Below, in pieces: positions 8,135 to 16,597 of a stretch of DNA of 64,000 nucleotides. The notes below the pieces were generated by a model, which searched no databases, had not been told where the DNA came from, and saw only the letters and a list, made by a program, of their open reading frames with translations. Source of the DNA: CAZYJR01 sp964647905 (GTDB taxonomy: Bacteria; Desulfobacterota; DSM-4660; Desulfatiglandales; HGW-15); NCBI GenBank assembly GCA_964647905.1, contig CAZYJR010000018.1:1-64000 (forward strand). Direction: 5' to 3'. Each line of letters begins with the position of its first letter. Positions within the stretch are counted from its first letter, which is position 1. A program made the translations under genes and the position numbers.

Positions 8135-8452
8135 TCACCGCGAGTCCGGCCGCCCGGAAAGCCTCACAACCGTGGCACCCCACCCGGACGACCCGCTGTC
8201 CAACCGGAAATCAACCACCGCCGGGTGCTTCCTGAGAGCGGAGTGCACCGTGCGCCGGAGCATACCCTTGCCCTTGCCGTGGATGATCCGCACATCCAAG
8301 ATCCCCTCATCCAGGCAGGCGTCCAGGTAGTCGGTGACCACATCGGCCGCATCCCGCGGATCGAAGGTGTGAAGATCCAAGGCCCCGTCCACCGGGATTT
8401 CCACCACGCCCGGCTCCTCGTCGCCCCGCCCTCTCTCATATCCTCTCGACAT
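8135..8452 (-). CDS. Smr-domain protein
   Basis: 105 aa, essentially a stand-alone Smr domain. It shows the LDLHTF motif near residue 27, the HGKGKGMLR motif near residue 62, and a GWGATVVRL ending. Smr domains bind or cleave nucleic acids; stand-alone forms have been linked to cleavage of branched DNA or of RNA on stalled ribosomes, but which applies here is not known. The ATG at 8452 has GGGGGAG upstream and overlaps the previous gene's end by 17 bases, so the two are translationally coupled. Confidence 0.82.
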   Translation of the reverse strand: MSRGYERGRGDEEPGVVEIPVDGALDLHTFDPRDAADVVTDYLDACLDEGILDVRIIHGKGKGMLRRTVHSALRKHPAVVDFRLDSGSSGWGATVVRLSGRPDSR

Positions 8453-8774
8453 TGAGCTCCCCCGGGAAACGATCTTCCAGCTCCCTGGCCACGTTCTCGT
8501 AATCCTCCTCGGATTCGAGCTCCACGACCAGGTCCTCCTCATCCAGGATCTTGATGAAACCGTACATCTTGACCGCCTCTATCGCCTCCTTGGGATCCAC
8601 GGTCACCCAGCCCTTCATGCGGAGGAGCAACTCCTCTCCGTTGAAGGGTCGCTCAATGGTCAAGGGCACCTCCCGTTGCTTTGCCTTCCACCCTATCTCC
8701 GCCTGGCGCACGATATACGGAGTCACAGGATCGTGTACCGCGGCGCATCTGAACCAGAGTCTGGCTCGTATCAT
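8436..8774 (-). CDS. Hypothetical protein, 112 aa
   Basis: Not recognised. The first half is basic and aromatic (WFRCAAVHDPVTPYIV), the second half strongly acidic with a possible helix rich in Glu and Asp (DEEDLVVELESEEDYENVARELEDRF). GGGAGGAG precedes the ATG at 8774. The 3' end overlaps the Smr gene by 17 bases and the thioredoxin/HEAT gene ends 20 bases upstream, so it belongs to a four-gene leftward operon. Conserved coupling to the Smr gene is the best clue to function. Confidence 0.7.
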   Translation of the reverse strand: MIRARLWFRCAAVHDPVTPYIVRQAEIGWKAKQREVPLTIERPFNGEELLLRMKGWVTVDPKEAIEAVKMYGFIKILDEEDLVVELESEEDYENVARELEDRFPGELNVERI

Positions 8775-8794
8775 TCACTCCTCCCTGTAGTTCT

Positions 8795-9772
8795 TCATGG
8801 TCCCGCCAAGTTCTCCAGGGCCTCTTCCAGGGCCTCCCGGAGCTCTTCATGAGGATCCTCCTCAATGAGGGCCTGCAAGCGGGGGGTCCAGGATGAGTCT
8901 CCCAGCCTGCCTATCAGCCAGACAATATCCCCCTTTGAAGCGTGTCCCGCCTCGGGCAGGCGCTCCCAGAGGGCCTGCAGCATCCGGCCGGCCAGGGCCG
9001 GGTCTCTTTCCCCCAACTCCTCCGCCGCCACCATGGCCCCGAGCCTCAGGGAAAGCTCGTCCCCTGCCAGGAGGTCCAGAAAACCCAGGAACAGCTCTTG
9101 CCTCTCGAGCATCATGGCGGCCAAGCCGCCCGCATCCCCCGCCTTGATCATTCGGGCCAGAGGAGCCGGGCCCAAGGACGCCGCGTCCCTGCGCATCAGT
9201 GCATCCGCCACCTCGCCCTGAGCCACCTGCCCGGTGAACCTGAATCCATCCCCGCAGAGCACGGTGGGAACCGCCCGTATGGCCTTTTGTTCGGCCACCT
9301 CCTGGAACAGGGCCGCATCCAACACCCTGACCCGGAGCGCCGGGTTCACCATGGGAAAGGGGGCGATGCGCCTCACCACCTCCGGGCAGTTGGGGCATTG
9401 GACCGCCACATAGAGCTCAATGGTCAAAGGCGCGGAGACCGCCTCGAGGGAGGCCCGGAGTGCGCTCCCCAGCCCCGGGTCCCCTGAGGCGATCCGCCCC
9501 AGAAGCTCCAGGAAGGGGTCGAGCTCACGCCCCTCGGGAACGGCGTTGTATTCCCACGCATCCCGGATTCTGAAACCGGGAAGTGAACCGGGCTCCCCGG
9601 GCTCTTCGCTCAGTCTCACCGCAGGGGCAAGGCGCACAAGTTCCTTGAGGAACCTTTTCATACGGCCCGACCGCGGGTCCTCAGTCTCCACCAGGCGCAG
9701 GTCCACCGGCCCGGCCATGGCCTCGCTCCACCGTCTAATCTCATCGGCCCTTGCACTCAGATCAAGCCCCAC
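8795..9772 (-). CDS. Thioredoxin-fold protein with C-terminal HEAT-like repeats
   Basis: 325 aa. Residues about 1-110 and 110-195 resemble the paired thioredoxin folds of glutaredoxin-like protein disulfide oxidoreductases (AhpF N-terminal type). The second carries CPNC (VAVQCPNCPEVVRR) and the cis-Pro motif RAVPTVLCGDG; the first has no CxxC. The last 110 residues form helical repeats ending in DIVWLIGRLGDSSWTPRLQALI, typical of HEAT repeats. The start is GTG at 9772: AAGGAGGAG precedes it and the promoter at 9810-9839 lies just upstream. In-frame upstream codons (9814, 9871) lie on or before that promoter. It begins a leftward operon of four genes. Confidence 0.75.
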   Translation of the reverse strand: MGLDLSARADEIRRWSEAMAGPVDLRLVETEDPRSGRMKRFLKELVRLAPAVRLSEEPGEPGSLPGFRIRDAWEYNAVPEGRELDPFLELLGRIASGDPGLGSALRASLEAVSAPLTIELYVAVQCPNCPEVVRRIAPFPMVNPALRVRVLDAALFQEVAEQKAIRAVPTVLCGDGFRFTGQVAQGEVADALMRRDAASLGPAPLARMIKAGDAGGLAAMMLERQELFLGFLDLLAGDELSLRLGAMVAAEELGERDPALAGRMLQALWERLPEAGHASKGDIVWLIGRLGDSSWTPRLQALIEEDPHEELREALEEALENLAGP

Positions 9773-9809
9773 GCGCTCCTCCTTGTCAACCACCCCGGAG
9801 TGGGCATAC

Positions 9810-9839
9810 AGCATATCCGAGATATCCGTGTATTGACAA
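9810..9839 (-). promoter_or_regulatory. Sigma-70-type promoter for the thioredoxin/HEAT operon
   Basis: On the complement, TTGTCA (9834-9839), 18-base spacer, TATGCT (9810-9815). The start of transcription near 9803 leaves about 30 bases before the GTG at 9772 and decides that start against upstream in-frame codons. Confidence 0.55.
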
Positions 9840-9991
9840 GGACCGGTTCCTTCAGGGGTAAAATACAGCACCGGCGGCCGGCGGATACCTGCTTGCCCCC
9901 ATTTCGGCGGGTGAAAAATCAGGAGATTATAAAGAATTCAGCAGATTCTTCATGGCGCCGGGAACCGGTCCGCCCGGAATGGAGCGGTCTT

Positions 9992-12286
9992 ATGCTGGCC
10001 TTTATGAGACGGTGGATACCGTGGAAGTACTTGGTGCGGAGAGCAGCGCGCGCGTATGGATTCATAGACCCCCTAACCCTTCTGGCATACCTCCGCAGGT
10101 TCTCCCAGCCCTCGGAAGTGGGGGAGCCCATAGAGCTCATTCGCGCGGGGCTGGTATTCCATGCACGTGGACTGATAAACACCAAGGCGATCCAACACAA
10201 CCTGGACTGGATTTGGCCGCATTGGGTGGAGAGGCAGTTCAACCCAGGCGATCCATCCTTCATCCCCCGGGCCTTTTCCATTACCCACGTAAACCTCACC
10301 CACCGCAACTGGACCGCGGTAGGCCGCCCGGATCTGCCCTTGTATCCCATTGTGGATCCGCGCGGATTGGTTACCCCACACTACGACGGTTGGTCGCTGG
10401 ACGCCTGGATCATTCCGGTCCAAGGCCCTCCACTATTGCCCTCAAAGCTCCTGGAAGCGGACCAGGCCATGGAGTTGGGAGAGGACCTGAGGGTGCGAAC
10501 CATATGTACCCGCGGACCTACGAGGCTCGAAACCGAGGTGAGCTTGACCGGGGGCGGGGACAATCCCGGCCTGAGTCTCAAGATCTCAGGCACCTGCCCG
10601 GAGCGGGGCTGGATAGCGGTCTCCCTCAGGCCTTACAACCCCGAAGGCGTTCAGTTCATCGAACGGATCCGGTCGCTGCCCGGAGACAGAGGCTGGACTG
10701 TGGACCAAGGGCAAGTGGTACACATGGTGGACAAGCCGGAGCGCGTGCTGTTCTCCAACTACAAGGAGGGGGACGTGTACCGAAAGATCGAGACAGGCAG
10801 GGACCGAGCAGGGGGGTCGCGCACCGGAGTGAAGTGCGAGGTGGGCTTGGCGACGGCGGCCGCCTTGTTTCCGATCCCCGGCGGCCAAGAGAGGAGCGTC
10901 CGCATCAACGTGCCTCTCCTGCTCGATGATGCGCCCCGGCCCAAGGGCGTCGAGGTCCATCCCCGGGCCGGCGAGCCGGCCGAGGCCTGGTCCGAATGCC
11001 TCTCCGAGGCCCCAAGACTGGAGATTCCTGACGAGCGGATGCAGTTTCTCTACAACGGGGCCCTTCGCACCCTCCTGCTCCTCACTGCCGGGGACGTGTT
11101 CCCGGGCCCATACACGTATCGTCGCTTCTGGTTCCGAGACGCCGCCCTGATGCTCAACGCCCTGCTCAACGCCGGCTATGTCTCCCGTGTCCGGCGTATA
11201 CTGGAAACTTTCCCTGAGCGGCAGAAGCGTTCGGGTTATTTCCAGAGCCAGGAGGGGGAATGGGATTCCAACGGTCAGATCCTTTGGATTTACAGCCGGT
11301 TCGAGCAGCTGACCGGGCTCCCCCCGGAGAGCCGCTGGATGGAGTCCATCCTGAAGGGCGCACGATGGATATTGCGAAAACGAATAAGGACGGGCCGGGA
11401 CACCCTGCACGAGGGCCTTTTTCCCCCCGGTTTCAGCGCCGAGCACCTCGGGCCCAACGACTACTACTACTGGGACGCCCTTTGGGGCGCCTCGGGCCTG
11501 AAGGGGGCCGCAAGGCTCGCGGCGGAGTATCACTCCAGGGAGCTGGGGGAGAGCCTCTCCAACGAAGCCCGGGGCTTTCTGAACGCGGTGTTCAGGAGCA
11601 TAGAGGCCGGCCCGGAACACAAGAGGACAGGGGGAATCCCGGCCGCTCCCTACCGGAGGATGGACGCGGGTGCGGTGGGCTCCCTGGTGGCGGACTATCC
11701 CCTCGCGCTGACCGGACCTGGAGACCCGCGCGTATTGAGGACAGCGGAGTTCCTCTTGAATAACTGTTTTTACAAGGGCGCATTTTTCCAGGATATGATA
11801 CACTCGGGCATGAACGCATACATCACCCTGGCCATAGCCCAGACTCTGCTGCGCGCGGGCGACCGGCGGTACGCCGGGCTGGTCCGCCGGGTCGCTGAGC
11901 TTGCCTCGCCCACGGGTCAATGGCCTGAAGCCATCCATCCTGCGACGGGCGGCGGGTGCATGGGCGACGGCCAGCACGGCTGGGCGGCAGCCGAGTGGCT
12001 CCAGATGATCCGCAGCCTCTTCGTCCAGGAAGAAGAGGATCGCATGGTGATAGGGGCGGGCCTGCTCCCGGAATGGCTCCAGGGGGGCAAGCGGCTCTTC
12101 TTCGGGCCGACACTGACTCCCTACGGCGCTGTCGGGATCCGCCTGGTTCCAAAGGGAGGGGCGTTTATGCTCAACGTTGAGGCCGAGTGGCGGAAGGATC
12201 CCCCGGTCCTGGAGGCCAGGGTGCCGGGACACCGCTCAGTGACCGTGGACCCCCACGGGGGGCAGGTGCTCCTGACAAAGGGATGA
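9992..12286 (+). CDS. Putative (alpha/alpha)6-barrel glycosidase
   Basis: 764 aa, no signal peptide, so cytoplasmic. An N-terminal part (to about 330) is rich in beta structure; the C-terminal half has the look of glycogen-debranching or GH15-like alpha/alpha barrels: YRRFWFRDAALMLNALLNAG near 375, DSNGQILW near 425, and ARHLGPNDYYYWDALWG-like motif near 485 (EHLGPNDYYYWD). Acidic residues in these motifs are candidate catalytic groups, but I cannot assign a family or substrate. The ATG at 9992 has GGAG nine bases upstream. The GT4 gene follows after three bases, so they form a pair that probably handles the same glycan or glycolipid (inference). Confidence 0.65.
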   Translation: MLAFMRRWIPWKYLVRRAARAYGFIDPLTLLAYLRRFSQPSEVGEPIELIRAGLVFHARGLINTKAIQHNLDWIWPHWVERQFNPGDPSFIPRAFSITHVNLTHRNWTAVGRPDLPLYPIVDPRGLVTPHYDGWSLDAWIIPVQGPPLLPSKLLEADQAMELGEDLRVRTICTRGPTRLETEVSLTGGGDNPGLSLKISGTCPERGWIAVSLRPYNPEGVQFIERIRSLPGDRGWTVDQGQVVHMVDKPERVLFSNYKEGDVYRKIETGRDRAGGSRTGVKCEVGLATAAALFPIPGGQERSVRINVPLLLDDAPRPKGVEVHPRAGEPAEAWSECLSEAPRLEIPDERMQFLYNGALRTLLLLTAGDVFPGPYTYRRFWFRDAALMLNALLNAGYVSRVRRILETFPERQKRSGYFQSQEGEWDSNGQILWIYSRFEQLTGLPPESRWMESILKGARWILRKRIRTGRDTLHEGLFPPGFSAEHLGPNDYYYWDALWGASGLKGAARLAAEYHSRELGESLSNEARGFLNAVFRSIEAGPEHKRTGGIPAAPYRRMDAGAVGSLVADYPLALTGPGDPRVLRTAEFLLNNCFYKGAFFQDMIHSGMNAYITLAIAQTLLRAGDRRYAGLVRRVAELASPTGQWPEAIHPATGGGCMGDGQHGWAAAEWLQMIRSLFVQEEEDRMVIGAGLLPEWLQGGKRLFFGPTLTPYGAVGIRLVPKGGAFMLNVEAEWRKDPPVLEARVPGHRSVTVDPHGGQVLLTKG

Positions 12287-12289
12287 GCC

Positions 12290-13594
12290 ATGAACATATG
12301 CATGTTCACGAACACATACCTCCCCCACGTGGGCGGGGTGGCCAGGTCGGTGGTGATGTTCTCCCGGGACCTCGCCGCGCGCGGCAACCGCGTGATGGTG
12401 GTGGCGCCCACCTACGCGGGGTACGAGGAACCCGAGGACGGTGCCGTGGAAGTACTCCGCGTACCAGCAATCCAGAACTTCAATGGAAGCGACTTCTCCG
12501 TGCGCATAGCCCTGCCCTTCGTAATCGACGAGGCCATCGACCGTTTCGGCCCCGACCTGATACACAGCCATCACCCTTTCCTCCTCGGGGATGCGGCCCT
12601 CCGGGCGGCGCGCCGCCGGGGCCTCCCCCTGATCTTAACCCACCACACGCTGTACGAGCGCTACACCCACTATGTGCCGCTGGACTCGCCGGCCATGAAA
12701 CGCTTCGTGATCAACCTCTCCACCCGGTACGCCAACCTGTGCAACGCGGTGGTGGCACCCAGCCTGAGCGTGGCGCGCCTCCTCCGCGAGCGGGGGGTGC
12801 GGGGTATCATAAGGGAGATCCCCACCGGCGTGGACCTGAAATTCTTTCAGCAGGGCCGGGGCGAAGTCTTCAGGCGTGAACACGGGATCCCGGAGGAAGC
12901 GCCTGTCATGGGCCACGTGGGCCGGCTGGCCCCTGAAAAGAACCTGGAGTACCTGGCCCTGGCCGCGGCCGAATGCTTGAAGGAGAAGCCTGATGCCTGG
13001 TTCGTGGTGATCGGAGACGGCCCCAGCCGAACCTCCATGGAAGAGGTTTTCAGGGAGAGAGGAGTCTCCGGCCGCTTTGCCGCACCCGGGTCCAAGAGCG
13101 GGCAGGACCTGGCCGATGCTTATTCAGCCATGGATTTGTTCGTTTTTTCATCCACTTCCGAGACGCAGGGAATGGTCCTGGCAGAGGCGATGGCGACCGG
13201 GACACCGGTGGTGGCGCTGGACGCCTCAGGGACCCGCGAAGTGGTGGAGGACGGCGTGAACGGCCGCCTCTTGCCCGAGAACACCTCGGAAGACGACTTC
13301 GCCCGCGCGGCCCTGGGGGTCTTGGCCGACCCGGAAGCGTTGCAGAAAATGGGGCTCCGGGCCCTGGAAGCGGCCCGGGCCTTGTCCCGCGAGAGGTGTG
13401 CGGAACGCATGGAATCCCTTTACGAGGAGGTTTTGACGGAGCCCCAAGAGAAGACCGGCGGGCCGATCGAGTCCCTGGATCCGTGGGACTCCCTGCTGGG
13501 GGCCCTGAGGGCGGAGTGGGAGCTGATCTCGGGCAAGGCCGGGGCCGCCGTTTATTCCCTCACCCACGGCGAGGACCAGCCCGATCCCCGATGA
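12290..13594 (+). CDS. GT4-family glycosyltransferase
   Basis: 434 aa. GT-B fold. The N-terminal domain begins MNICMFTNTYLPHVGGVARSV with the glycine-rich acceptor loop; HSHHPFLLG lies near residue 85. The C-terminal donor domain has VGRLAPEKNLEYL near 208, VIGDGP near 240 and the EX7E-type signature in SETQGMVLAEAMATG near 290. Family members include diacylglycerol glucosyl- and mannosyl-transferases; the donor here is unknown. The ATG overlaps the spacing of the glycosidase stop (three-base gap), so the genes are one operon. Confidence 0.88.
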   Translation: MNICMFTNTYLPHVGGVARSVVMFSRDLAARGNRVMVVAPTYAGYEEPEDGAVEVLRVPAIQNFNGSDFSVRIALPFVIDEAIDRFGPDLIHSHHPFLLGDAALRAARRRGLPLILTHHTLYERYTHYVPLDSPAMKRFVINLSTRYANLCNAVVAPSLSVARLLRERGVRGIIREIPTGVDLKFFQQGRGEVFRREHGIPEEAPVMGHVGRLAPEKNLEYLALAAAECLKEKPDAWFVVIGDGPSRTSMEEVFRERGVSGRFAAPGSKSGQDLADAYSAMDLFVFSSTSETQGMVLAEAMATGTPVVALDASGTREVVEDGVNGRLLPENTSEDDFARAALGVLADPEALQKMGLRALEAARALSRERCAERMESLYEEVLTEPQEKTGGPIESLDPWDSLLGALRAEWELISGKAGAAVYSLTHGEDQPDPR

Positions 13595-13613
13595 GGCCCG
13601 CCCCGGTTACCCC

Positions 13614-13642
13614 TTGCCGCTCGCGCTGGAATGCTGTATCCT
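13614..13642 (+). promoter_or_regulatory. Possible sigma-70-type promoter for the PAS histidine kinase
   Basis: TTGCCG (13614-13619), 17-base spacer, TATCCT (13637-13642); four of six matches in each box. It starts 20 bases after the GT4 stop, and predicted transcription near 13649 gives a leader of about 42 bases before the ATG at 13691. Confidence 0.4.
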
Positions 13643-13690
13643 GTTTTGAACCGTGTAGAGGCCTTCCGATACCCTGCTTCATCGAGGACC

Positions 13691-14821
13691 ATGGTCGATC
13701 AATACACCAATCAAACCCCGAGCGGGCGCTGTTCTCACCGGCAGCCGGACCCCGCCGGCCCGGGCGGTGAAAAGAGAAACCCCCCGGAAATATTGGCCGT
13801 GATTCACGACGCCCTGGACTCGGCGGCCAGCGCCGTCATGATAGCGGACTCCGAGGACCGGGTCACCTACGTCAACCGGGCCTTCATGCGCATCTTCAAA
13901 TTGCCCGAATGCGAGCACGTGATAGGCACACCCGCAGCCCTTTGTTTTCCGGAGGACGGCTCGGGCACCTTGGCCGAGCTCGGGCGCTTGGTGGGCTTTC
14001 AGCCCGACCGCACTCTGGAAATGGCTGTTCGGCGAATGGACGGGACCACCTTCCCGGCCCAAGTCACCGTCTCCGCGGTCACAAACGAGCAGGGGCTGAC
14101 CGTAGGCCACATGGCCTCGTTCATCGACATAACCGAGCGACACCGCGCGAGGAAGGAGATCCGCCTGCTCAGAGCCAAGCTGCTGGAGACCGAGGAGCGC
14201 GAGCGCAAACGAGTGGCCAGGGATATACACGATGTGATCGGATCCAGCCTCACTGCGGTCAAGTACACCCTGGAGCAGGCCCGCAAACTGGTGGGTGAGG
14301 CCGAGACGTCCGCTGCCGGCGACGCCTTGGACAAGGCCCTGTCCATGATAAGGGAGACCGTTAGCGAGACAAAACGCATTTACCGCAACCTGCGCCCGCC
14401 GATGCTCGACGACCTGGGAATCGGGGCCACCGTCACTTGGTTCTGCAGGGAGTTCAACGAGGTCTACCAGGGAATCGAGGTGGAGACAGAGGTCAAGGTG
14501 CCCGAGGAACGAGTATCCGAGTCACTCAAGACGGTCATATACCGGATACTGAGAGAAGCCATGAACAACACCGCCAAGCACAGCGGAGCCCGTCTTGTAC
14601 GTGTGGGACTCCGCGGGATCGACGGTCGCCTGGAGCTCATGGTGGAGGACGACGGCAAGGGCTTTGATCCCCGATCCGCCCTGGAGGGCGTAAGGCGGGA
14701 AGATCGGGGAACCGGCCTGGCTGGAATGAAAGAGCGGGTGGAAATCTCCGGCGGCGTCTTCCATATTCGCTCCGCACCGGGCCGGGGCGCCGCGGTCTGC
14801 GCCAGTTGGCCCTTGTCATGA
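13691..14821 (+). CDS. PAS-domain sensor histidine kinase (NarX/DegS type)
   Basis: 376 aa, cytoplasmic with no membrane segment. A PAS domain spans about 35-150 (SAASAVMIADSEDRVTYVNRAF). A short coiled coil leads to a HisKA_3 domain with His180 in VARDIHDVIGSSL. The HATPase domain (about 270-375) has EAMNNTAKHSGA (N box) and VEDDGKGFD (G1). This class normally pairs with LuxR-type regulators, and one lies tail-to-tail next door with a six-base overlap. I use the ATG at 13691 with GAGGA before it; an in-frame ATG at 13631 falls inside the predicted promoter. Confidence 0.88.
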   Translation: MVDQYTNQTPSGRCSHRQPDPAGPGGEKRNPPEILAVIHDALDSAASAVMIADSEDRVTYVNRAFMRIFKLPECEHVIGTPAALCFPEDGSGTLAELGRLVGFQPDRTLEMAVRRMDGTTFPAQVTVSAVTNEQGLTVGHMASFIDITERHRARKEIRLLRAKLLETEERERKRVARDIHDVIGSSLTAVKYTLEQARKLVGEAETSAAGDALDKALSMIRETVSETKRIYRNLRPPMLDDLGIGATVTWFCREFNEVYQGIEVETEVKVPEERVSESLKTVIYRILREAMNNTAKHSGARLVRVGLRGIDGRLELMVEDDGKGFDPRSALEGVRREDRGTGLAGMKERVEISGGVFHIRSAPGRGAAVCASWPLS

Positions 14822-15478
14822 TTTCACCACCAAGCCCCTCTCTATGGCATAGGCGGTAAGAGCGGAAGCAGTGTGGAGATCGAGCTTGCTCATTATATTG
14901 CTCCTGTGTTTCTCCACCGTCTTTGCGCTGATGCAAAGTATGTCCGCTATCTCGTGGTTCTTGTATCCCTCTCCGACAAGCTTCAAGACCTCCTTCTCCC
15001 TGTGAGTGATCCTGTCCCAGGGTGAATCCCCCCTGGGCGCCTTCCGCTCATTCAGGTACGCCTCCAGGACCTTCTCCGAGATTCCCGGACTCAGGTACGT
15101 CTTGCCCGTGAGCACGCTCCTTATGGCCACCAGGAGTTCGTCCTGGCCCGCGTCCTTGAGGCAGTAACCGTCCGCCCCGGCCCTGAACGCCTCCAAGACA
15201 TACTCATCGGACTCATGAACCGTGAGGGTAAGCACTCTAACTTCTTCGAAACGGCGCTTGACCTCCCTGAGGACCGAGATCCCGCTCATCTTGGGAAGGC
15301 CCAAATCCAGGAGCAGTAGATCGGGTTCCAGGTTCTCCACCTCGCGGACCGCCTCCAGCCCGTCCGCAGCCTCGCCTATCACCCGGAGCTCCTCCACGGA
15401 AGACAAGAGGGATTTCAATCCTTCGAGCAGGATCTTCTGGTTTTCGGCTATCACAATGGTCTTTTTCTCATCAGACAT
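14816..15478 (-). CDS. LuxR/NarL-type response regulator
   Basis: 220 aa. The receiver domain (1-120) has Asp58 as phosphoacceptor in LLLLDLGLPKMSG, the switch Thr in LTLTVHE and Lys in CLKDAG. A LuxR-type HTH (about 150-215) has REKEVLKLVGEGYKNHEIADIL and KTVEKHRSNIMSKL. The start at 15478 has GGGGGAG upstream; the longer open frame upstream is not receiver-like. Its 3' end overlaps the histidine kinase's 3' end by six bases, so they are very likely partners although transcribed from opposite strands. Confidence 0.9.
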   Translation of the reverse strand: MSDEKKTIVIAENQKILLEGLKSLLSSVEELRVIGEAADGLEAVREVENLEPDLLLLDLGLPKMSGISVLREVKRRFEEVRVLTLTVHESDEYVLEAFRAGADGYCLKDAGQDELLVAIRSVLTGKTYLSPGISEKVLEAYLNERKAPRGDSPWDRITHREKEVLKLVGEGYKNHEIADILCISAKTVEKHRSNIMSKLDLHTASALTAYAIERGLVVKS

Positions 15479-15670
15479 GGCTCCCCCTGGGACAGGGCTC
15501 GACTCCCCCTCTCGAGAACGGGGCAAAAGGGATCCACGGGGTGGGTCCACGATATGGAAGATTACAGGATCGACCCCATATACCACGGCCCAAGGGCATA
15601 GTAAAGAAATGTTTGGTGTAATCCGAATTATCCCGGGAGCTTCGGTCCGGGGCTCATCAGGTTGGAAGAG

Positions 15671-16054
15671 ATGTTCTCCACTCTCATTGTAGAAGACCAC
15701 AGCCCCTTCAGGCGGTTGTTGCTGGATGTGCTGGGGGTGCGCGTGCCCTCTCTCTCCCTCAGGGCGGTTTCCACCGGCGAGGCTGCAATCGCCGAGATAC
15801 GCAGGCGGCCGCCCAACTTGGTCATAACGGATCTCAGGCTTCCGGGCCTGAGCGGCCTGAGCCTGAGCCGGGAGATAAAGTCCGAATACCCGGAGACCAG
15901 GTTGATCATCTTCACCGGGAACGATCTCCCGGAATACAGGGCGGCCGCCCGTCGGCTCGGGGCCGAGCACTTCCTTTCAAAGGAGACCAGCAGCCTGGAT
16001 GAACTGGTGGAGGTGGTGGAATCGATAGCCGGCCGCCCGACCGAGGATGAGTAG
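15671..16054 (+). CDS. Single-domain response regulator
   Basis: 127 aa, a receiver domain alone: acidic pair in LIVEDHSP, phosphoacceptor in LVITDLRLPGLSG (near residue 53), Thr in IIFTGND and Lys in FLSKETSS. There is no output domain, so it may act by protein contact or as a phosphate sink. The ATG at 15671 is preferred (GGAAGAG just upstream), with TTG at 15662 possible. It is divergent from the LuxR-type regulator gene, sharing a 190-base intergenic region. Confidence 0.82.
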   Translation: MFSTLIVEDHSPFRRLLLDVLGVRVPSLSLRAVSTGEAAIAEIRRRPPNLVITDLRLPGLSGLSLSREIKSEYPETRLIIFTGNDLPEYRAAARRLGAEHFLSKETSSLDELVEVVESIAGRPTEDE

Positions 16055-16063
16055 TGGCCGGCA

Positions 16064-16375
16064 TCATCCGGTCTGCTTGCTGTAGTCTGCGCTGGGAATG
16101 AAGATCCGCACGGTCACGGGCTCGGCCAGATGAGGGGCGAGCTGCTTTTCCAAGTCCTTCCAGTCCTCTCCCTCGTACCAGGTCTTCCAGTCCTCTACGC
16201 TGGACCAGAGGGAAATCACCAGCAAGTCCCTGTAATCCTCGGCGTTGATCACGGTCTCGCCCCCGATGTAACCCCTCTGGCGAAGGGCCTTGATTCGAAG
16301 GTCCTCGATGATCTTGAGGATCTCAGGGGTGACGGGCTCCTTGAACTTACGCTCGATCAGGATCTTCGTACTCAT
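16064..16375 (-). CDS. Antibiotic biosynthesis monooxygenase (ABM)-fold protein
   Basis: 103 aa. The small ferredoxin-like ABM fold is suggested by MSTKILIERKFKEP, an IKALRQRGYIGGE segment, DLLVISLWSSVEDWKTWYEGEDW and a closing strand PVTVRIFIPS. Such dimers include heme-degrading and quinol oxygenases but many have no known reaction. AAGGAGGT lies seven bases before the ATG. It is a single gene, convergent with the response regulator. Confidence 0.72.
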   Translation of the reverse strand: MSTKILIERKFKEPVTPEILKIIEDLRIKALRQRGYIGGETVINAEDYRDLLVISLWSSVEDWKTWYEGEDWKDLEKQLAPHLAEPVTVRIFIPSADYSKQTG

Positions 16376-16503
16376 TGGCCACCTCCTTCCCGTGAGTCAA
16401 ACAGGTTAAAGCCGAGCGGTACACTATGAAATGTTAGGCCAATATCGGGGCAGTGTCAATGACAACCGGCTGAGGCAAATCGCAGGCGCAATTCGAATTG
16501 GGG

Positions 16504-16533
16504 TTGATACCCCGGGAGGTCTTGGCTTAGGAT
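16504..16533 (+). promoter_or_regulatory. Sigma-70-type promoter for the transglycosylase gene
   Basis: TTGATA (16504-16509), 18-base spacer, TAGGAT (16528-16533); one mismatch in each box. It overlaps an in-frame ATG at 16532, so that codon cannot be the start, and it supports the start at 16598. Confidence 0.5.
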
Positions 16534-16597
16534 GACGGACGGAGAGACGTCGAGTAAGGGCAAGCCAACCCTTTCCTGCTTCAGGAGCCGAGCCGGT

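Noticed and set aside
10586..12232. 548-codon open frame on the minus strand
   Set aside because: It is antisense to the glycosidase gene, lacks a ribosome site and is a product of high GC in the third codon position of the real gene.
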